Assembly: GCA_946886565.1 (NCBI GenBank)
Contig: CAMPIX010000002.1
Location: 166,356-230,355 of the forward strand
Direction of reading: 5' to 3'
DNA length: 64,000 nt
From: an uncultured Altererythrobacter sp.
GTDB lineage: Bacteria; Pseudomonadota; Alphaproteobacteria; Sphingomonadales; Sphingomonadaceae
Each line of letters begins with the position of its first letter. Position 1 is the first letter of the stretch. This document shows positions 18,172 through 27,996 of this stretch, piece after piece. The translations under genes were made by a program, and so were the position numbers. Under the pieces are notes generated by a model, which was not told the DNA's origin, did not search any database, and worked only from the letters and a program-made list of their open reading frames with translations.

Positions 18172-21100
18172 AAGTCGCGTGATTTGGGCAGGACGCGCAC
18201 GTTGCGCGGGTGCTGCGGGTGGAGGAATTCGTCGGCGCGCGACAGCAGCGGGTTCGGATCGTGCGTTTCGGACAGCCGCGAAAGCTCGGCGGTGCGGTCG
18301 TGGATGCGGCTCGCCATCAGGTGGATCACGCCTTCGGGGCTCTTCTGCACTTCGCCTTCGACCAGCATCAGCCGTGCGGCCATCACCTCGCGGCGGAAGC
18401 GCTCGAACAGCCGCGCCCACATGACCACGTTGGCGATCCCGCCCTCGTCTTCGAGCGTGACGAAGATCGCGTTGCCCTTGCCCGGCCGCTGGCGCACCAG
18501 CACCACGCCTGCGACCTTGGCGCGCTCGCCGTTGCGGCAATCGCGCAAGCCTGCGCAGGGCAGCGCACCCGCGGCATCGAACACCGGGCGCAGGAACGCC
18601 ATCGGATGCGCCTTCAGCGAAAGACGCGTGGTCTGGTAATCGGCGGCGACCTGCTCGGACAAAGGCATCTTGGGCAGTTCGGCCGGAGGCTCCACGCCCA
18701 GCTCGCGGGCACGCGCGGCGGCGAAGAGCGGCAGTTCGTCGGGGGGAGTGCGCCGCGCTTCCCATAGCGCCTCGCGCCGGTCGAGCCCGATCGAGCGCAT
18801 GGCGTCGGCATCGGCGAGCAGCCGCAAGGCGCGCCCCGGCAGGCCCGCCTTACGCGCCAGCTCCTCGACGCTGGCGAAGGGGCGGTGCTTGACCGCCTCG
18901 TCGGCCCAGTCCTCGCGAAAGCCCTCGATCTGGCGCATTCCCAGCCGCAACGCCCATTCGCCGTTTCGCTTTCGCTCGAGCGTGTTGTCCCACGCGCTGT
19001 GGTTCACGTCGATCGGCCGCACCTCGACCCCGTGCTCGCGCGCATCGCGCACGATCTGCGCGGGAGCGTAGAAGCCCATCGGCTGCGAATTGAGCAGCGC
19101 GGCGGCGAACACCGCGGGATAGCGGCACTTGATGTAGGATGAGACCCAGACCAGCCGGGCGAAGGCGATCGCGTGGCTTTCGGGAAAGCCGTAGCTGCCG
19201 AACCCCTCGATCTGGCGGAAGCAGCGCCCGGCGAAGTCGCGCTCATACCCGCGCGCGACCATGCCTTCGACGAGCTTCTCCTCGAAATTCTCCATCGTGC
19301 CGACATTGCGGAAGGTCGCCATCGCGCGCCGGAGCTTGTTCGCCTCGGACGGGGTGAAATCGGCCGCGGTGATGGCGAGACGCATCGCCTGTTCCTGAAA
19401 CAGCGGCACGCCGAGCGTCTTGCCGAGCACCCCGCGCAGTTCGTCGGGGTCGTGGGGCGGACGGGGGGAGGGGAACTCGACCGTCTCAATCTTCTGGCGC
19501 CGGCGCAGATAGGGATGGACCATGTCGCCCTGGATCGGCCCGGGGCGCACGATGGCGACCTGGATCGCGAGATCGTAGAACTCGCGCGGGCGCAGGCGCG
19601 GCAGCATGTTCATCTGCGCGCGGCTCTCGACCTGGAACACCCCGATGCTGTCGCCCGCGCACAGCATGTCGAACACCTCGGGCGCGTGGTCGGGGATGTT
19701 GGCGAGCGTGTATTCCTCGCCCAGGCGAAGCGGGTTGAGCAGCTCGAAGGCCTTGCGGATGCAGGTCAGCATGCCGAGCGCGAGCACATCGACTTTCATC
19801 AGCCCCAAGGCGTCGATATCGTCCTTGTCCCACTCGATGAAGGTGCGCTCCTCCATCGCCGCATTGTGGATCGGCACCGTCTCGTCGAGCCGGTCCTGCG
19901 TCAGCACGAAGCCGCCGACGTGCTGCGAGAGATGGCGCGGGAAGTGGAGGATTTGCGTGACGAACGCGTTGACCCGCGCGATCGAGGGATTGTCGGGGTC
20001 GAGCCCGCCCTCGATGCAGCGCTGCCGGTCGTAAGTCGAAGCGTAGCTGCCCCAGACGGTGCTCGCGAGCCGCGCGGTGACGTCCTCGCTCAGCCCCAGC
20101 GCCTTGCCCACTTCGCGCACCGCGCTGCGCGGGCGGTAATGGATGACGGTCGAGGCAATCCCCGCGCGGTCGCGGCCGTAGCGCTTGTAGATGTATTGCA
20201 TCACCTCCTCGCGCCGTTCGTGCTCGAAGTCGACGTCGATGTCGGGCGGCTCCTTGCGCTCGGGCGCGACGAAGCGCGAGAACAGCAGGTTGTGCTCGGC
20301 CGGATCGACCGCGGTGATGCCGAGCACGAAGCAGACCGCCGAATTGGCCGCCGAACCGCGCCCCTGGCACAGGATGCCCTTGCCTTGGGCGAAACGGACG
20401 ATGTCGTGCACGGTGAGGAAATAGGGCGCGTATTTGGCCCGCTCGATGATGCCGAGTTCTTCGTGCAGCAGCGCGTCGAGCTTTGCCGGGACCCCCTCCG
20501 GCCAGCGCCGCCGTGCCTCGCTCCACACCAGGTCCTCGAGCCACCCTTGCGGCGTGTAGCCGGGGGGCACGGGCTCGTGCGGGTATTCGTAACGCAAGTC
20601 GTCGAGCGTGAAGGATATGCCCGCAATGAAGCTTTCGATCGCTTCCAGCGCCTCGGGCGCGGTGGCGAACAGGCGCGCCATTTCGTCCGGCGCCTTGAGG
20701 TGACGTTCGGCATTGGCGGCGAGCTTGCGGCCGGCCGCCTGCACCGTGGTCTTCTCGCGGATTGCGGACATCACGTCGTGCAGCGGACGGTCGGCGGGCG
20801 CGGCGTAGAGCGCATCGTTGAGCGCGATCAACGGCACGCCCGTCCGCGCGGCCTGCTCGCGCAATCCGGCGAGACGGCGCGCATCTCGCCCCTGCCGCAG
20901 CATCGTCGCGCCCAGCCACACGCGAGCCGGCGCGGCCTCAGTCAGCCCGGCGAGCAGCGCATCGCTTGCCGGGGGCAGCACGATCAGTTGCAGGTCTTCG
21001 AGAAAATCGAACAGGTCGCTTTCGTAAAGCAGGCAATCGCCCTTCTCGGCGCGGAGGTTGCCGGTGGTGAGCAGCCGCGTCAGCCGCCCCCAGCCGTGGC

Positions 21101-21398
21101 GCGAAACCGGATAGGCGAGCATCTCGGGGGTCTCGTCGGCGAAAGCGAGCCGCGCGCCGACCAGCAGGCGGAAGCGGGGCGGCGTCAGCCCCTTCTCCTT
21201 CGCCTTCTCGCACGCCTCGCGCAGCGCGACATGCGCGCGGACCACACCCGCCACGGTGTTGCGGTCGGCGATGCCGATGCCTGCATGGCGGAGCTTCAGC
21301 GCGCGCGCGACCATGTCCGACGGCTGGCTCGCCCCGCGCAGGAAGGAGTAGCTCGTCGCCGCCGCCAACTCGGCATAGAAGGGTGCGTCGCCGCTCAT
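18165..21398 (-). CDS. dnaE2: Error-prone DNA polymerase DnaE2 (ImuC)
   Basis: A 1077-residue C-family polymerase, the usual DnaE2 length and shorter than replicative DnaE. The PHP domain is N-terminal (AAATSYSFLRGASQPSDMV), the polymerase region carries PDIDVDFE at 385-392 with the catalytic aspartates, and CQGRGSAANSAVCF precedes it. It is the catalytic subunit of the SOS mutasome that performs lesion bypass together with ImuA and ImuB. ATG 21398 overlaps the imuB stop (ATGA). Although the frame stays open upstream to 22118, that extension is antisense-like arginine-rich sequence within imuB and is rejected. Confidence 0.95.
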   Translation of the reverse strand: MSGDAPFYAELAAATSYSFLRGASQPSDMVARALKLRHAGIGIADRNTVAGVVRAHVALREACEKAKEKGLTPPRFRLLVGARLAFADETPEMLAYPVSRHGWGRLTRLLTTGNLRAEKGDCLLYESDLFDFLEDLQLIVLPPASDALLAGLTEAAPARVWLGATMLRQGRDARRLAGLREQAARTGVPLIALNDALYAAPADRPLHDVMSAIREKTTVQAAGRKLAANAERHLKAPDEMARLFATAPEALEAIESFIAGISFTLDDLRYEYPHEPVPPGYTPQGWLEDLVWSEARRRWPEGVPAKLDALLHEELGIIERAKYAPYFLTVHDIVRFAQGKGILCQGRGSAANSAVCFVLGITAVDPAEHNLLFSRFVAPERKEPPDIDVDFEHERREEVMQYIYKRYGRDRAGIASTVIHYRPRSAVREVGKALGLSEDVTARLASTVWGSYASTYDRQRCIEGGLDPDNPSIARVNAFVTQILHFPRHLSQHVGGFVLTQDRLDETVPIHNAAMEERTFIEWDKDDIDALGLMKVDVLALGMLTCIRKAFELLNPLRLGEEYTLANIPDHAPEVFDMLCAGDSIGVFQVESRAQMNMLPRLRPREFYDLAIQVAIVRPGPIQGDMVHPYLRRRQKIETVEFPSPRPPHDPDELRGVLGKTLGVPLFQEQAMRLAITAADFTPSEANKLRRAMATFRNVGTMENFEEKLVEGMVARGYERDFAGRCFRQIEGFGSYGFPESHAIAFARLVWVSSYIKCRYPAVFAAALLNSQPMGFYAPAQIVRDAREHGVEVRPIDVNHSAWDNTLERKRNGEWALRLGMRQIEGFREDWADEAVKHRPFASVEELARKAGLPGRALRLLADADAMRSIGLDRREALWEARRTPPDELPLFAAARARELGVEPPAELPKMPLSEQVAADYQTTRLSLKAHPMAFLRPVFDAAGALPCAGLRDCRNGERAKVAGVVLVRQRPGKGNAIFVTLEDEGGIANVVMWARLFERFRREVMAARLMLVEGEVQKSPEGVIHLMASRIHDRTAELSRLSETHDPNPLLSRADEFLHPQHPRNVRVLPKSRDFH

Positions 21399-22906
21399 GC
21401 GAACAGACCGTGGATATACCACTGCGGGTGCTCGCTTTCGCTGTAGAGCCCGTGGCGGAAGAGCCAGAAGCGCTGCCCCGCCTCGTCTTCCACGCGGTAG
21501 TAGTCGCGGGTCGGGCCGTGCCCCTCGGGGTGCTTCCACCACGGATAGGCGATCCGTTCGGGACCTTCGTGGCGCACCACGCGGTGCTGACTGCCGCGCC
21601 AGCCGAAGCGGCGCGGCGGACCGTCGGGCACTTCGGCGATCACGCTCACGCGCTGCGGCGGATCGTAGAGGAACAACGGGCGCAGCGGCGGTTCGCCGGG
21701 TTCGGGTTGCGGCCAGGATGAACGGTCCGCCTGGGACGGGGTGCGCGCGGCGGCATATTCGGGGAGATGCTCGTCGCGCGGGCTGAAACGGCTGACGCAG
21801 CGGGGACCGAAGCGGACTGTCAGCCGGTCGATCAGCGGGGAGAGATCGGTTTTCGCGGCGTCTTGCCCTGCCAGATCGGGCTGCCTCTGATCCAGCTTTT
21901 CGATCAGCGGCGCGGCCAGTCGCACCATGTCGTAGCCGAAGCCGGGATCGAGCGGATCGGCGAGCGATTCGAGCCGTTCGGCGAACAGCGCGCGGATCGC
22001 CGCCGGATCGCGCAGGGGCTTGCCGCAGGCGACCGTCAGCCGCGCGACATGCCCGTCGGTGCGGAACAGCGCGGCGTCGAACCGCCGTCCGCCCGCATCG
22101 CGCTCGGCAAGCTGGCATTCGAGATCGCGCGCCAGGCGCTCGATCACATCGAGCAGCGGGGTCACCGTCGCCATCGGTTCGGCGAAATGCTGCTCTGCCC
22201 AGACCGGGGACGGCGCGCGATGTGGAGTAACCCGCCGGTCTTCCTCCTCCAGCAGCCGCGCCAGCCGCATCGGCAGCTCGCGTCCGAACCGTGCGGCGAG
22301 CGGCGCGCGTGGTCTTGCCGAAAGGTCGCCGATCGTGCGCAGCCCCGCGCGGGTCAGCGCGAGGTGTGTGTCGGTGCCGAGATCGAGCGCGGCGACTGGC
22401 AGCTTCGCGACGTGGTTCAACCCGTAGCGTGCCAGTGCCAGCGCGGCATCGGGAGTCGCGGCATAGGCCAGCCTGGCGTGCAGGCCACGCCGCGCAAGTC
22501 GAATCTCGAGATCGGCGGCGAGGATCTTTGCCGTCTGCCCCCGTTCTTCGAGGCAGCCGGTCAGATCGAGCATCAGAGCATCGTCGCCATCGGCCGCGAC
22601 CGTCGGGGTGTAGCGCTCGCAGGCTTCCACCAGCCAGCGCAGCAGCGTGCGGTCGGCGGCGGGATCGTGGGAAAAGGCGGCAAGCTGGGGAACGCGCGCA
22701 CGAGCGTCGGCCAGCGCCATGCCCGGCATGAGCCCGAGCGCCAGCGCCCGCGGCGACAGCGCCACGATCCGCAACGCGCCGCGCTGCTTTTCGGTAATCG
22801 CGAAGGGCGCCTCAGGCGGCGCGGTGTTCGCGGCGATCCGCCGTTCCGCCGGCAGAAACGGCAGATGGACGGCCAGATAGCGGCGCGCGGAAGACAGCTT
22901 GCTCAC
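21395..22906 (-). CDS. imuB: ImuB, catalytically inactive Y-family polymerase of the SOS mutasome
   Basis: A 503-residue Y-family-like protein (RRYLAVHLPFLPAERR at the start; MPGMALADARARVPQLAAF; LRTIGDLSARPRAPLAARFG). ImuB proteins lack the catalytic acidic triad and act as the beta-clamp adaptor for DnaE2. I start it at GTG 22906, because the frame above it translates to arginine- and proline-rich residues that overlap imuA coding sequence. With this start it overlaps imuA by 95 bases, a common arrangement. The C-terminal half has HGLYSESEHPQWYIHGLFA at its end. Confidence 0.9.
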   Translation of the reverse strand: MSKLSSARRYLAVHLPFLPAERRIAANTAPPEAPFAITEKQRGALRIVALSPRALALGLMPGMALADARARVPQLAAFSHDPAADRTLLRWLVEACERYTPTVAADGDDALMLDLTGCLEERGQTAKILAADLEIRLARRGLHARLAYAATPDAALALARYGLNHVAKLPVAALDLGTDTHLALTRAGLRTIGDLSARPRAPLAARFGRELPMRLARLLEEEDRRVTPHRAPSPVWAEQHFAEPMATVTPLLDVIERLARDLECQLAERDAGGRRFDAALFRTDGHVARLTVACGKPLRDPAAIRALFAERLESLADPLDPGFGYDMVRLAAPLIEKLDQRQPDLAGQDAAKTDLSPLIDRLTVRFGPRCVSRFSPRDEHLPEYAAARTPSQADRSSWPQPEPGEPPLRPLFLYDPPQRVSVIAEVPDGPPRRFGWRGSQHRVVRHEGPERIAYPWWKHPEGHGPTRDYYRVEDEAGQRFWLFRHGLYSESEHPQWYIHGLFA

Positions 22907-23513
22907 GGTTCCATTCCAGTTGCACATGCAGCCCGTCCCGCCCGCGGCGCTGGCGCAGCAGCCGCAGGTCGAAGACCGGGTGCCCAGGCGCGTTGGCGGC
23001 GAGCGCGGCGGAGGGGGCGCTCGCAACTTCCCAGCGGCTGTGCGCGGCGCTCGGCATCGGCGCCGCGCCGCTGCGGACCAGCAGCACCGCGGCTCCGCTG
23101 CGCTCGGCCGCGAGCGTCAGCCGGCGCGAGGCCGTCAGATCGAGCTGCGGCGCACGGCCGTGCACTTCCAGCACCACCGCGCCGATCCCGCCATGACGGA
23201 CGCTCTCGACCGCCGCGACGAGCAGGCCCGCGATATCGGGCAGGTCCATCAGCAGAACGGCATCGGGATCGATCCCCAGTTCGGAAAGACCCGGCGCATA
23301 GGGCTGGCCGCCCGGCTTGCCGCCCGCGATCCGCAGCCACATCAGCGGTCGCGCCCCCGCGCAGGCGCGTGCGCCGAGCAGCAGGGCAAGCGCCGCCGCC
23401 GCGCCCCTCTCTCCCTCGGGCGCGGCGTAGAATTCATGCACCCCGTCGCGCCGCAAACCGCCGTTCAGCCAGGCGTCGACCGCTGGAACCCCAAACGGCA
23501 GAATGCCAAGCAT
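22812..23513 (-). CDS. imuA: ImuA, RecA-like SOS mutasome protein
   Basis: A 233-residue protein of the ImuA family, a RecA/SulA-like fold (GVPAVDAWLNGGLRRDGVHEF, ALALLLGARA, DAVLLMDLPD). It works with ImuB and DnaE2 in damage-induced mutagenesis. An in-frame ATG at 23582 would put the start 3 bases from a LexA box; ATG 23513 has GGGAGG four bases upstream and leaves an ordinary promoter-leader, so it is chosen. First gene of the imuA-imuB-dnaE2 operon. Confidence 0.88.
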   Translation of the reverse strand: MLGILPFGVPAVDAWLNGGLRRDGVHEFYAAPEGERGAAAALALLLGARACAGARPLMWLRIAGGKPGGQPYAPGLSELGIDPDAVLLMDLPDIAGLLVAAVESVRHGGIGAVVLEVHGRAPQLDLTASRRLTLAAERSGAAVLLVRSGAAPMPSAAHSRWEVASAPSAALAANAPGHPVFDLRLLRQRRGRDGLHVQLEWNREQAVFRAPLSGRPSAVSAGGTADRREHRAA

Positions 23514-23517
23514 CCGT

Positions 23518-23523
23518 CCTCCC
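23518..23523 (-). promoter_or_regulatory. Shine-Dalgarno site fixing the imuA start
   Basis: Read on the minus strand, GGGAGG ends four bases before ATG 23513. No comparable site precedes the ATG at 23582. Confidence 0.7.
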
Positions 23524-23575
23524 GCTTCAGACGGCGGAAGCACTGCCACCGGGGCAAGGCGCAAGCGTGACGAAT

Positions 23576-23599
23576 CGAACATATGTTCGCATTATGTTC
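23576..23599. promoter_or_regulatory. LexA box(es) of the SOS mutasome operon
   Basis: GTTC-N7-GTTC at 23585-23599 is the alphaproteobacterial LexA consensus. It overlaps CGAACATATGTTCG at 23576-23589, a perfect palindrome of the CGAAC-N4-GTTCG form used by LexA of Gram-positive bacteria. The sites lie 63-86 bp upstream of the imuA start, and explain damage-induced expression. Confidence 0.8.
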
Positions 23600-23763
23600 C
23601 ATCGGATCGGAGATGCAAGCCGCTCTTTTCTCAACATTCTTGGAGCAGATTTTTGAACGGCCCACAGGGATCGATTTCTCGAGCATCGAGCGCCGAAAGA
23701 AAATGCCGGATACCGATGCATAACGATAAGCTTGCTGTCGCATTTCCAATGCAGCAAATGCCG

Positions 23764-24696
23764 CTATATCGCCGTTACCGTTATCGTAACCCGGTCCGAA
23801 TAACGTCCCGCGAGCGCGACGACCGGCGGCACGACAATGCTCATCGGCCGCCTGTCCCCGCCTTTCGCACTGCGGTCGAGGTAGGGAAATTCGTTGGCGC
23901 CGGCCAGATCGACCAGAACCCCATCGAAGAACAACCGGTATGGGATTTGCTCGCTACCCTGCTCGTGCAGCATCTTGCCGCGATTGGCCGAACTGAACCT
24001 CACGAGATAGGGCGCCGTGCTGAAAATGAGGGCCCCGAAACGTTCCGAACGTGTTTCCTGAGTGCTGGACAGACTACCCAGATCCACTTGCGCGGGGCCG
24101 CCGACGCCTCCCCCGACCACCGCGCCAACAAGACGCAAGGATACCGCCGAAGGGATAACGACGGTAATCGTCAGCGCCGAGCGATCGACGACGCGGCCGT
24201 TCCGGTCGATCAGCGCGAGTTCCAACTGGTCGACATAGGTTCCCGCCCGCAGACCCCATTCGGTCGAAACGCCAAGTTGAAAGGGAACCGCCCTTCCTTG
24301 CGGACCGGGAGGCGCGTTGGCGATCACGACGTCGCTGTCGGTAGTCCCCCCCAAGGTGGAGTCGGCGAGGATTTCGATCTGCTGGTTGCCGGGGGCGCGC
24401 AGCGAATACGGCGGAAAATCGAGTCCGGGCGGAGGCCCTACCCTGGCAACGCGGATAGTGGCCCCGCAAGGTCCGGCGCCCATCGTGCCGGACATGCCCG
24501 ATCCACCTGGAGGCCCCGCGGCGTTCTGGACCCGAATCTTGAAATCGCGCGTGGCGCTTCCACCCGGCTCGATATCGACACCGTCGACGAAAACGGATTG
24601 GTCGCCGTCGACAAAAACCGGCTGGCAGTCCGTCGCTTCGGCGGTCGCGGGAACGGCCAAAAAGGATATCGCGGCTATGAATATCGGGTAGCGCAT
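23764..24696 (-). CDS. Chaperone-usher pilus tip/adhesin-like secreted protein
   Basis: A 310-residue exported protein with a signal peptide (MRYPIFIAAISFLAVPATAEA). It lies last in the pilus operon, 8 bp behind the usher, where Csu-like operons carry the two-domain tip subunit. The C-terminal part ends in alternating strands (GRYSDRVTITVTAI), as expected for a subunit completed by donor-strand exchange. Sequence similarity to a named family is not evident to me; the role comes from position, size and signal peptide. DGDQSVFVDGVDIEP near the N-terminus and glycine/proline-rich GPPGGSGMSG are distinctive. Confidence 0.65.
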   Translation of the reverse strand: MRYPIFIAAISFLAVPATAEATDCQPVFVDGDQSVFVDGVDIEPGGSATRDFKIRVQNAAGPPGGSGMSGTMGAGPCGATIRVARVGPPPGLDFPPYSLRAPGNQQIEILADSTLGGTTDSDVVIANAPPGPQGRAVPFQLGVSTEWGLRAGTYVDQLELALIDRNGRVVDRSALTITVVIPSAVSLRLVGAVVGGGVGGPAQVDLGSLSSTQETRSERFGALIFSTAPYLVRFSSANRGKMLHEQGSEQIPYRLFFDGVLVDLAGANEFPYLDRSAKGGDRRPMSIVVPPVVALAGRYSDRVTITVTAI

Positions 24697-24704
24697 GATG
24701 CCTC

Positions 24705-27185
24705 CTATTCGGCTCCGTTCTGGAGGTTTATAGTCTCCAATCTGTAAAGACCCGTGTTGTCCTCGGGAACTTGGATTGTGAACGCCTGCCCGCTTTCGTT
24801 CAATCGAATAGTATAGCTCCGCCCGGGTGCCAGTCCGATGACACCGAAGCGGCCGGCCGAGTTCGTGAAGAATGGCTCGGGCTCGAAACCCTCGTCGTCC
24901 TCGGAGGTTATGACGCCTGCGACGAGCGAGGCGGGAACGCCGCCGATCCGCAGGAAGCCGACCGCGCTGACGAACCGGTCGGTTCCGACCACCAAGTCGT
25001 AGCCGGCGCGATAGGGCGGATCGACCCGCGCCACCCCCGAGCCGATGTCGTAGCCGGCTTCGAGCGTGTCGATGTCGTACTGGACGTCCTGCATGTTGTA
25101 GGACGACAGGCGGTTGACGACCGCGGCGCCAAACGTCCCGCTGGAGGCCTCGTAGCCGTCGCCTCTCAATGTCCGCCCGGTGATGACATCGGTACCTTCA
25201 AGCGTTTCGTGAGGCCGCGCCAACAGGAAGGCGTCCTGTATCGGACGTCCGATGCCGAAGGCGCCGTCAGCGAACGCGAACGAGGTGCCAATCTGCAGCC
25301 GCGCCGTCTGATCGTCGGTGAGGCCGCCGAGGCTCGTGCCCGAGGTGCCGAGCGAGGCTCGCGCTTCGAACCGGTTGGCGATGTAATCGACCACGCCATC
25401 GGCCGAGGTACTGCCTGAGGAATCCTGCACGTTGAGCGAATAGCCCAGCGAACCGACACTGTTGCCCGAGCCCCGCGAAAGCGAAGCGCGCGCCAGTTCG
25501 CGCCGGCTCTGGTACGTCGCGTCGAACCTGTGTCGCCCACCGAACAGGATGGCTATGCCGGCCCGCACGCCGAAATTGTGACCGAAGATCGATCCGGTGC
25601 CGTATTCTACGCCGAACGTCGCGCGGATATTGGTCTTTATGCGATGATTGACGTCGACAAAGAACGTGCTCTGGTCGCTGCCGCCAGATCGGAGAAAATA
25701 ACTCGCGCCGGCGACCAGTGAGGTCCGTTCGGACAATGCCTGACTGTACGAGGCATTGGCAGAAAAATTCTCGAGCCGGAAGCCCGCAAGATCGCCGACG
25801 GTGCGGAAGTTTTCGCTCTCGTAGTTGAACGTTGCGGTGAAGCGCTTCGCCTCGGCGCCGATACCCGACGACACGCGATAGCCGCCGCGCAACGCGAAAC
25901 CCGTACCATCGCCGGTGCTCACCGCGCCATGGAGATCGAAGCTGCCCGGAATGACTTGGGGAACGACCTGCGCTTCGGCGGCAACGACTTGAAGGTCGCC
26001 GGAGATTTGCAGGCCGCCGCCGACGATCAGGATATCGCTGAGCGCCTTCCTGTAATTGCCGATGAACGCCGGATCATCGGAATAGTCAGGCTGCAGGTCC
26101 AACTCGGTGGCGATCACGCCGACGGCAACGGTATACTCCTCTTCGCCCGCCTCAAGGTCGATCGGGTCGTAGAAGTAGTCAAAGCGTGTGATCTGCTCGC
26201 GGCCGGCTGCGTCCCGGACCACAAGTTGCACGTCGTTCGAGCCGATCTGGATCGGCAGATCCTCCAGGCTGTAGGTGCCGGGCTGGAGATCCAGCGTCTG
26301 ATAGGAGGCGCCGTTCACGATAATTTCCACCGTGGACGGCGACGCCAGGAATATCTGGCGCCCACCGAGATTGACCGTCGGCGCGAAGGGATCGAACGTT
26401 CGGCGACTTTTTTCCAGTGCCACCCCGCCGATGAAGGGGGTGCTCAACATGCCGGTGTTGAGAAGCTGCAGGTCGCCCGCGCTCCACCGGCGAAAGCTCT
26501 CCGGTTCGTCGTAAATTGCACGTAACGCCCGGCGATAGAAACGATAGTCGTCGTCCTCGCCTTGCGTAAGCCCGCCATCGAATTCGACCACGACGCCGCG
26601 ATACCTTGCTGCTCCGAACAGAAACGCATCCGCAGCCAGCCCCCCCCGATCGCGGTAGATAAGGTTCGCGCTGGTGTTGAGATAGGCACTGAAGCCGGCC
26701 GGTTCGATCGACGGGAGCAGCTGCTCGGCGTTCTCACGGCGGCCGCGCAATGGTTCTATGGGGCGAAAGGTAGGGTCGATCGCATTCACCGTCAGCTGCA
26801 GCCGCCCAACGTCGAACGAGACCTCGAAGCCGGCGGCCTCCAGTTCCGCAGGGGTCACGAACGGTTCGCCGGCGATCGTCTCGTCCAGACGAAGGATGCC
26901 GACGTCCGTGAGCAGCCGGCTCAGTTCCGTCCTGAGCGACTGGCTCTCGATCGCAACAGCGCCGGCAGGATCGACTTGCACGAGGACATCGCCCAGCACT
27001 TGCCCGCTCCACACCAACGGTACCGCCATGGTGATCGAGTCCGCGGCTCGCTGCGCTGCGGATGCGTCTTCGGCCTGCGTCGCCTGGTCTGCGGCATGGG
27101 CGAGCCCAGGCAGACACAGGATCGCTGCGGCAAGCGCAAATCTGCTGACCCCTGAGACTAGCAGGCCGGATGCCCCCCTGCGCAT
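24705..27185 (-). CDS. Outer-membrane usher of a Csu-like (archaic) pilus
   Basis: An 826-residue usher. The signal peptide spans about 1-31 (LAAAILCLPGLAHA). An N-terminal domain (VPLVWSGQVLGDVLVQVD) would take up chaperone-subunit complexes. The barrel region contains QTLDLQPGTYSLEDLPIQIG and SNDVQLVVRDAAGREQITRF, typical of the usher plug area. The C-terminal domains show RFGVIGLAPGRSYTI. It secretes and assembles subunits across the outer membrane. It begins 2 bp after the chaperone stop and is followed after 8 bp by the tip gene. Confidence 0.88.
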   Translation of the reverse strand: MRRGASGLLVSGVSRFALAAAILCLPGLAHAADQATQAEDASAAQRAADSITMAVPLVWSGQVLGDVLVQVDPAGAVAIESQSLRTELSRLLTDVGILRLDETIAGEPFVTPAELEAAGFEVSFDVGRLQLTVNAIDPTFRPIEPLRGRRENAEQLLPSIEPAGFSAYLNTSANLIYRDRGGLAADAFLFGAARYRGVVVEFDGGLTQGEDDDYRFYRRALRAIYDEPESFRRWSAGDLQLLNTGMLSTPFIGGVALEKSRRTFDPFAPTVNLGGRQIFLASPSTVEIIVNGASYQTLDLQPGTYSLEDLPIQIGSNDVQLVVRDAAGREQITRFDYFYDPIDLEAGEEEYTVAVGVIATELDLQPDYSDDPAFIGNYRKALSDILIVGGGLQISGDLQVVAAEAQVVPQVIPGSFDLHGAVSTGDGTGFALRGGYRVSSGIGAEAKRFTATFNYESENFRTVGDLAGFRLENFSANASYSQALSERTSLVAGASYFLRSGGSDQSTFFVDVNHRIKTNIRATFGVEYGTGSIFGHNFGVRAGIAILFGGRHRFDATYQSRRELARASLSRGSGNSVGSLGYSLNVQDSSGSTSADGVVDYIANRFEARASLGTSGTSLGGLTDDQTARLQIGTSFAFADGAFGIGRPIQDAFLLARPHETLEGTDVITGRTLRGDGYEASSGTFGAAVVNRLSSYNMQDVQYDIDTLEAGYDIGSGVARVDPPYRAGYDLVVGTDRFVSAVGFLRIGGVPASLVAGVITSEDDEGFEPEPFFTNSAGRFGVIGLAPGRSYTIRLNESGQAFTIQVPEDNTGLYRLETINLQNGAE

Positions 27186-27187
27186 GA

Positions 27188-27922
27188 TCAGGGCACCATG
27201 TTCGCCTGAATTGTCCCCTCGACAAGGGGCTGTTCGGTGAGAATGAAGAACACGCGGGTGCGGCCCGGCGCGACCACGCCGACACCGATCATCTTGGCCA
27301 CTTCCGGCGCCGACAGTCTGACTTCGAACGCGGTGCCGTCTTCGGCGGTGCCACTCACATGCCAGGGCACGGTTCCGGCGGTGAAGTAGCGCGTACCGCG
27401 ATTGGCCAGCCGCACTTCGATCCCGGTCCTCTCCTCGCGCACAATGGGGGTGATCGATTCAACCACCGGCTCGGGACTGGCGCCGTCGGGAACGACATTG
27501 ACCAGTACGTTGAAGTTCACGACGACCTGAACCTGCGACTGGCCTGGTGCGATGTCGACAGGAATCTGCCGAATCTGCATGTAGTAGATCTCGGACGCCG
27601 CGAGCTCCGGTTCGCCGATGTACTGCACGCGAAATACTTGTTGAGACCGAGCTGGCACCACGCGTTGCGGAGGAAATACCAGGAACTGCTCGTCGGCGGG
27701 GATCAGCTCCAGTTCGCCCGCTTCAGAAATGACCCCGCGGAACATCTGGACTTCGACCGGGAACTCGGCTTGCCCCGGATTGCTCAGCTCGACCCGGGCG
27801 ACGGATCCACGCCCCAGCGGCTCGACTTCGACGATCATCGGAGATACCCGCGCCGCCTGGGCCGCAACCGGCGCTAAGGCGAGCGCGATGACCCCCCAGA
27901 CGATTAGCAACTTGCTGAACAT
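27188..27922 (-). CDS. Periplasmic pilus chaperone (Csu/archaic type)
   Basis: A 244-residue PapD-like chaperone with a signal peptide ending AAQA. The G1-type strand region AEFPVEVQMFRG and the FPPQRVVPARSQQVFRVQYI segment are typical: the arginine in the latter anchors the subunit carboxylate. SEIYYMQIRQIPV follows, close to the Csu chaperone pattern. It would hold subunits by donor-strand complementation and deliver them to the usher. The frame is open to 27985, but ATG 27922 directly precedes the signal peptide and has a G-run 5 bases upstream. Confidence 0.88.
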   Translation of the reverse strand: MFSKLLIVWGVIALALAPVAAQAARVSPMIVEVEPLGRGSVARVELSNPGQAEFPVEVQMFRGVISEAGELELIPADEQFLVFPPQRVVPARSQQVFRVQYIGEPELAASEIYYMQIRQIPVDIAPGQSQVQVVVNFNVLVNVVPDGASPEPVVESITPIVREERTGIEVRLANRGTRYFTAGTVPWHVSGTAEDGTAFEVRLSAPEVAKMIGVGVVAPGRTRVFFILTEQPLVEGTIQANMVP

Positions 27923-27996
27923 CAATGCCCCCCCGCTATCGACATCACGACAACTTCCTCGCCCAACCCGCCTTGGGCGTCGCACATTAGTTCGGA

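Noticed and set aside
19173..21446. Open + strand frame of 757 codons
   Set aside because: Lies antisense to dnaE2, whose motifs and overlaps are convincing.
18165..22118. Extended 1317-residue DnaE2
   Set aside because: The added N-terminal part is out-of-frame imuB sequence; a normal DnaE2 begins at ATG 21398.
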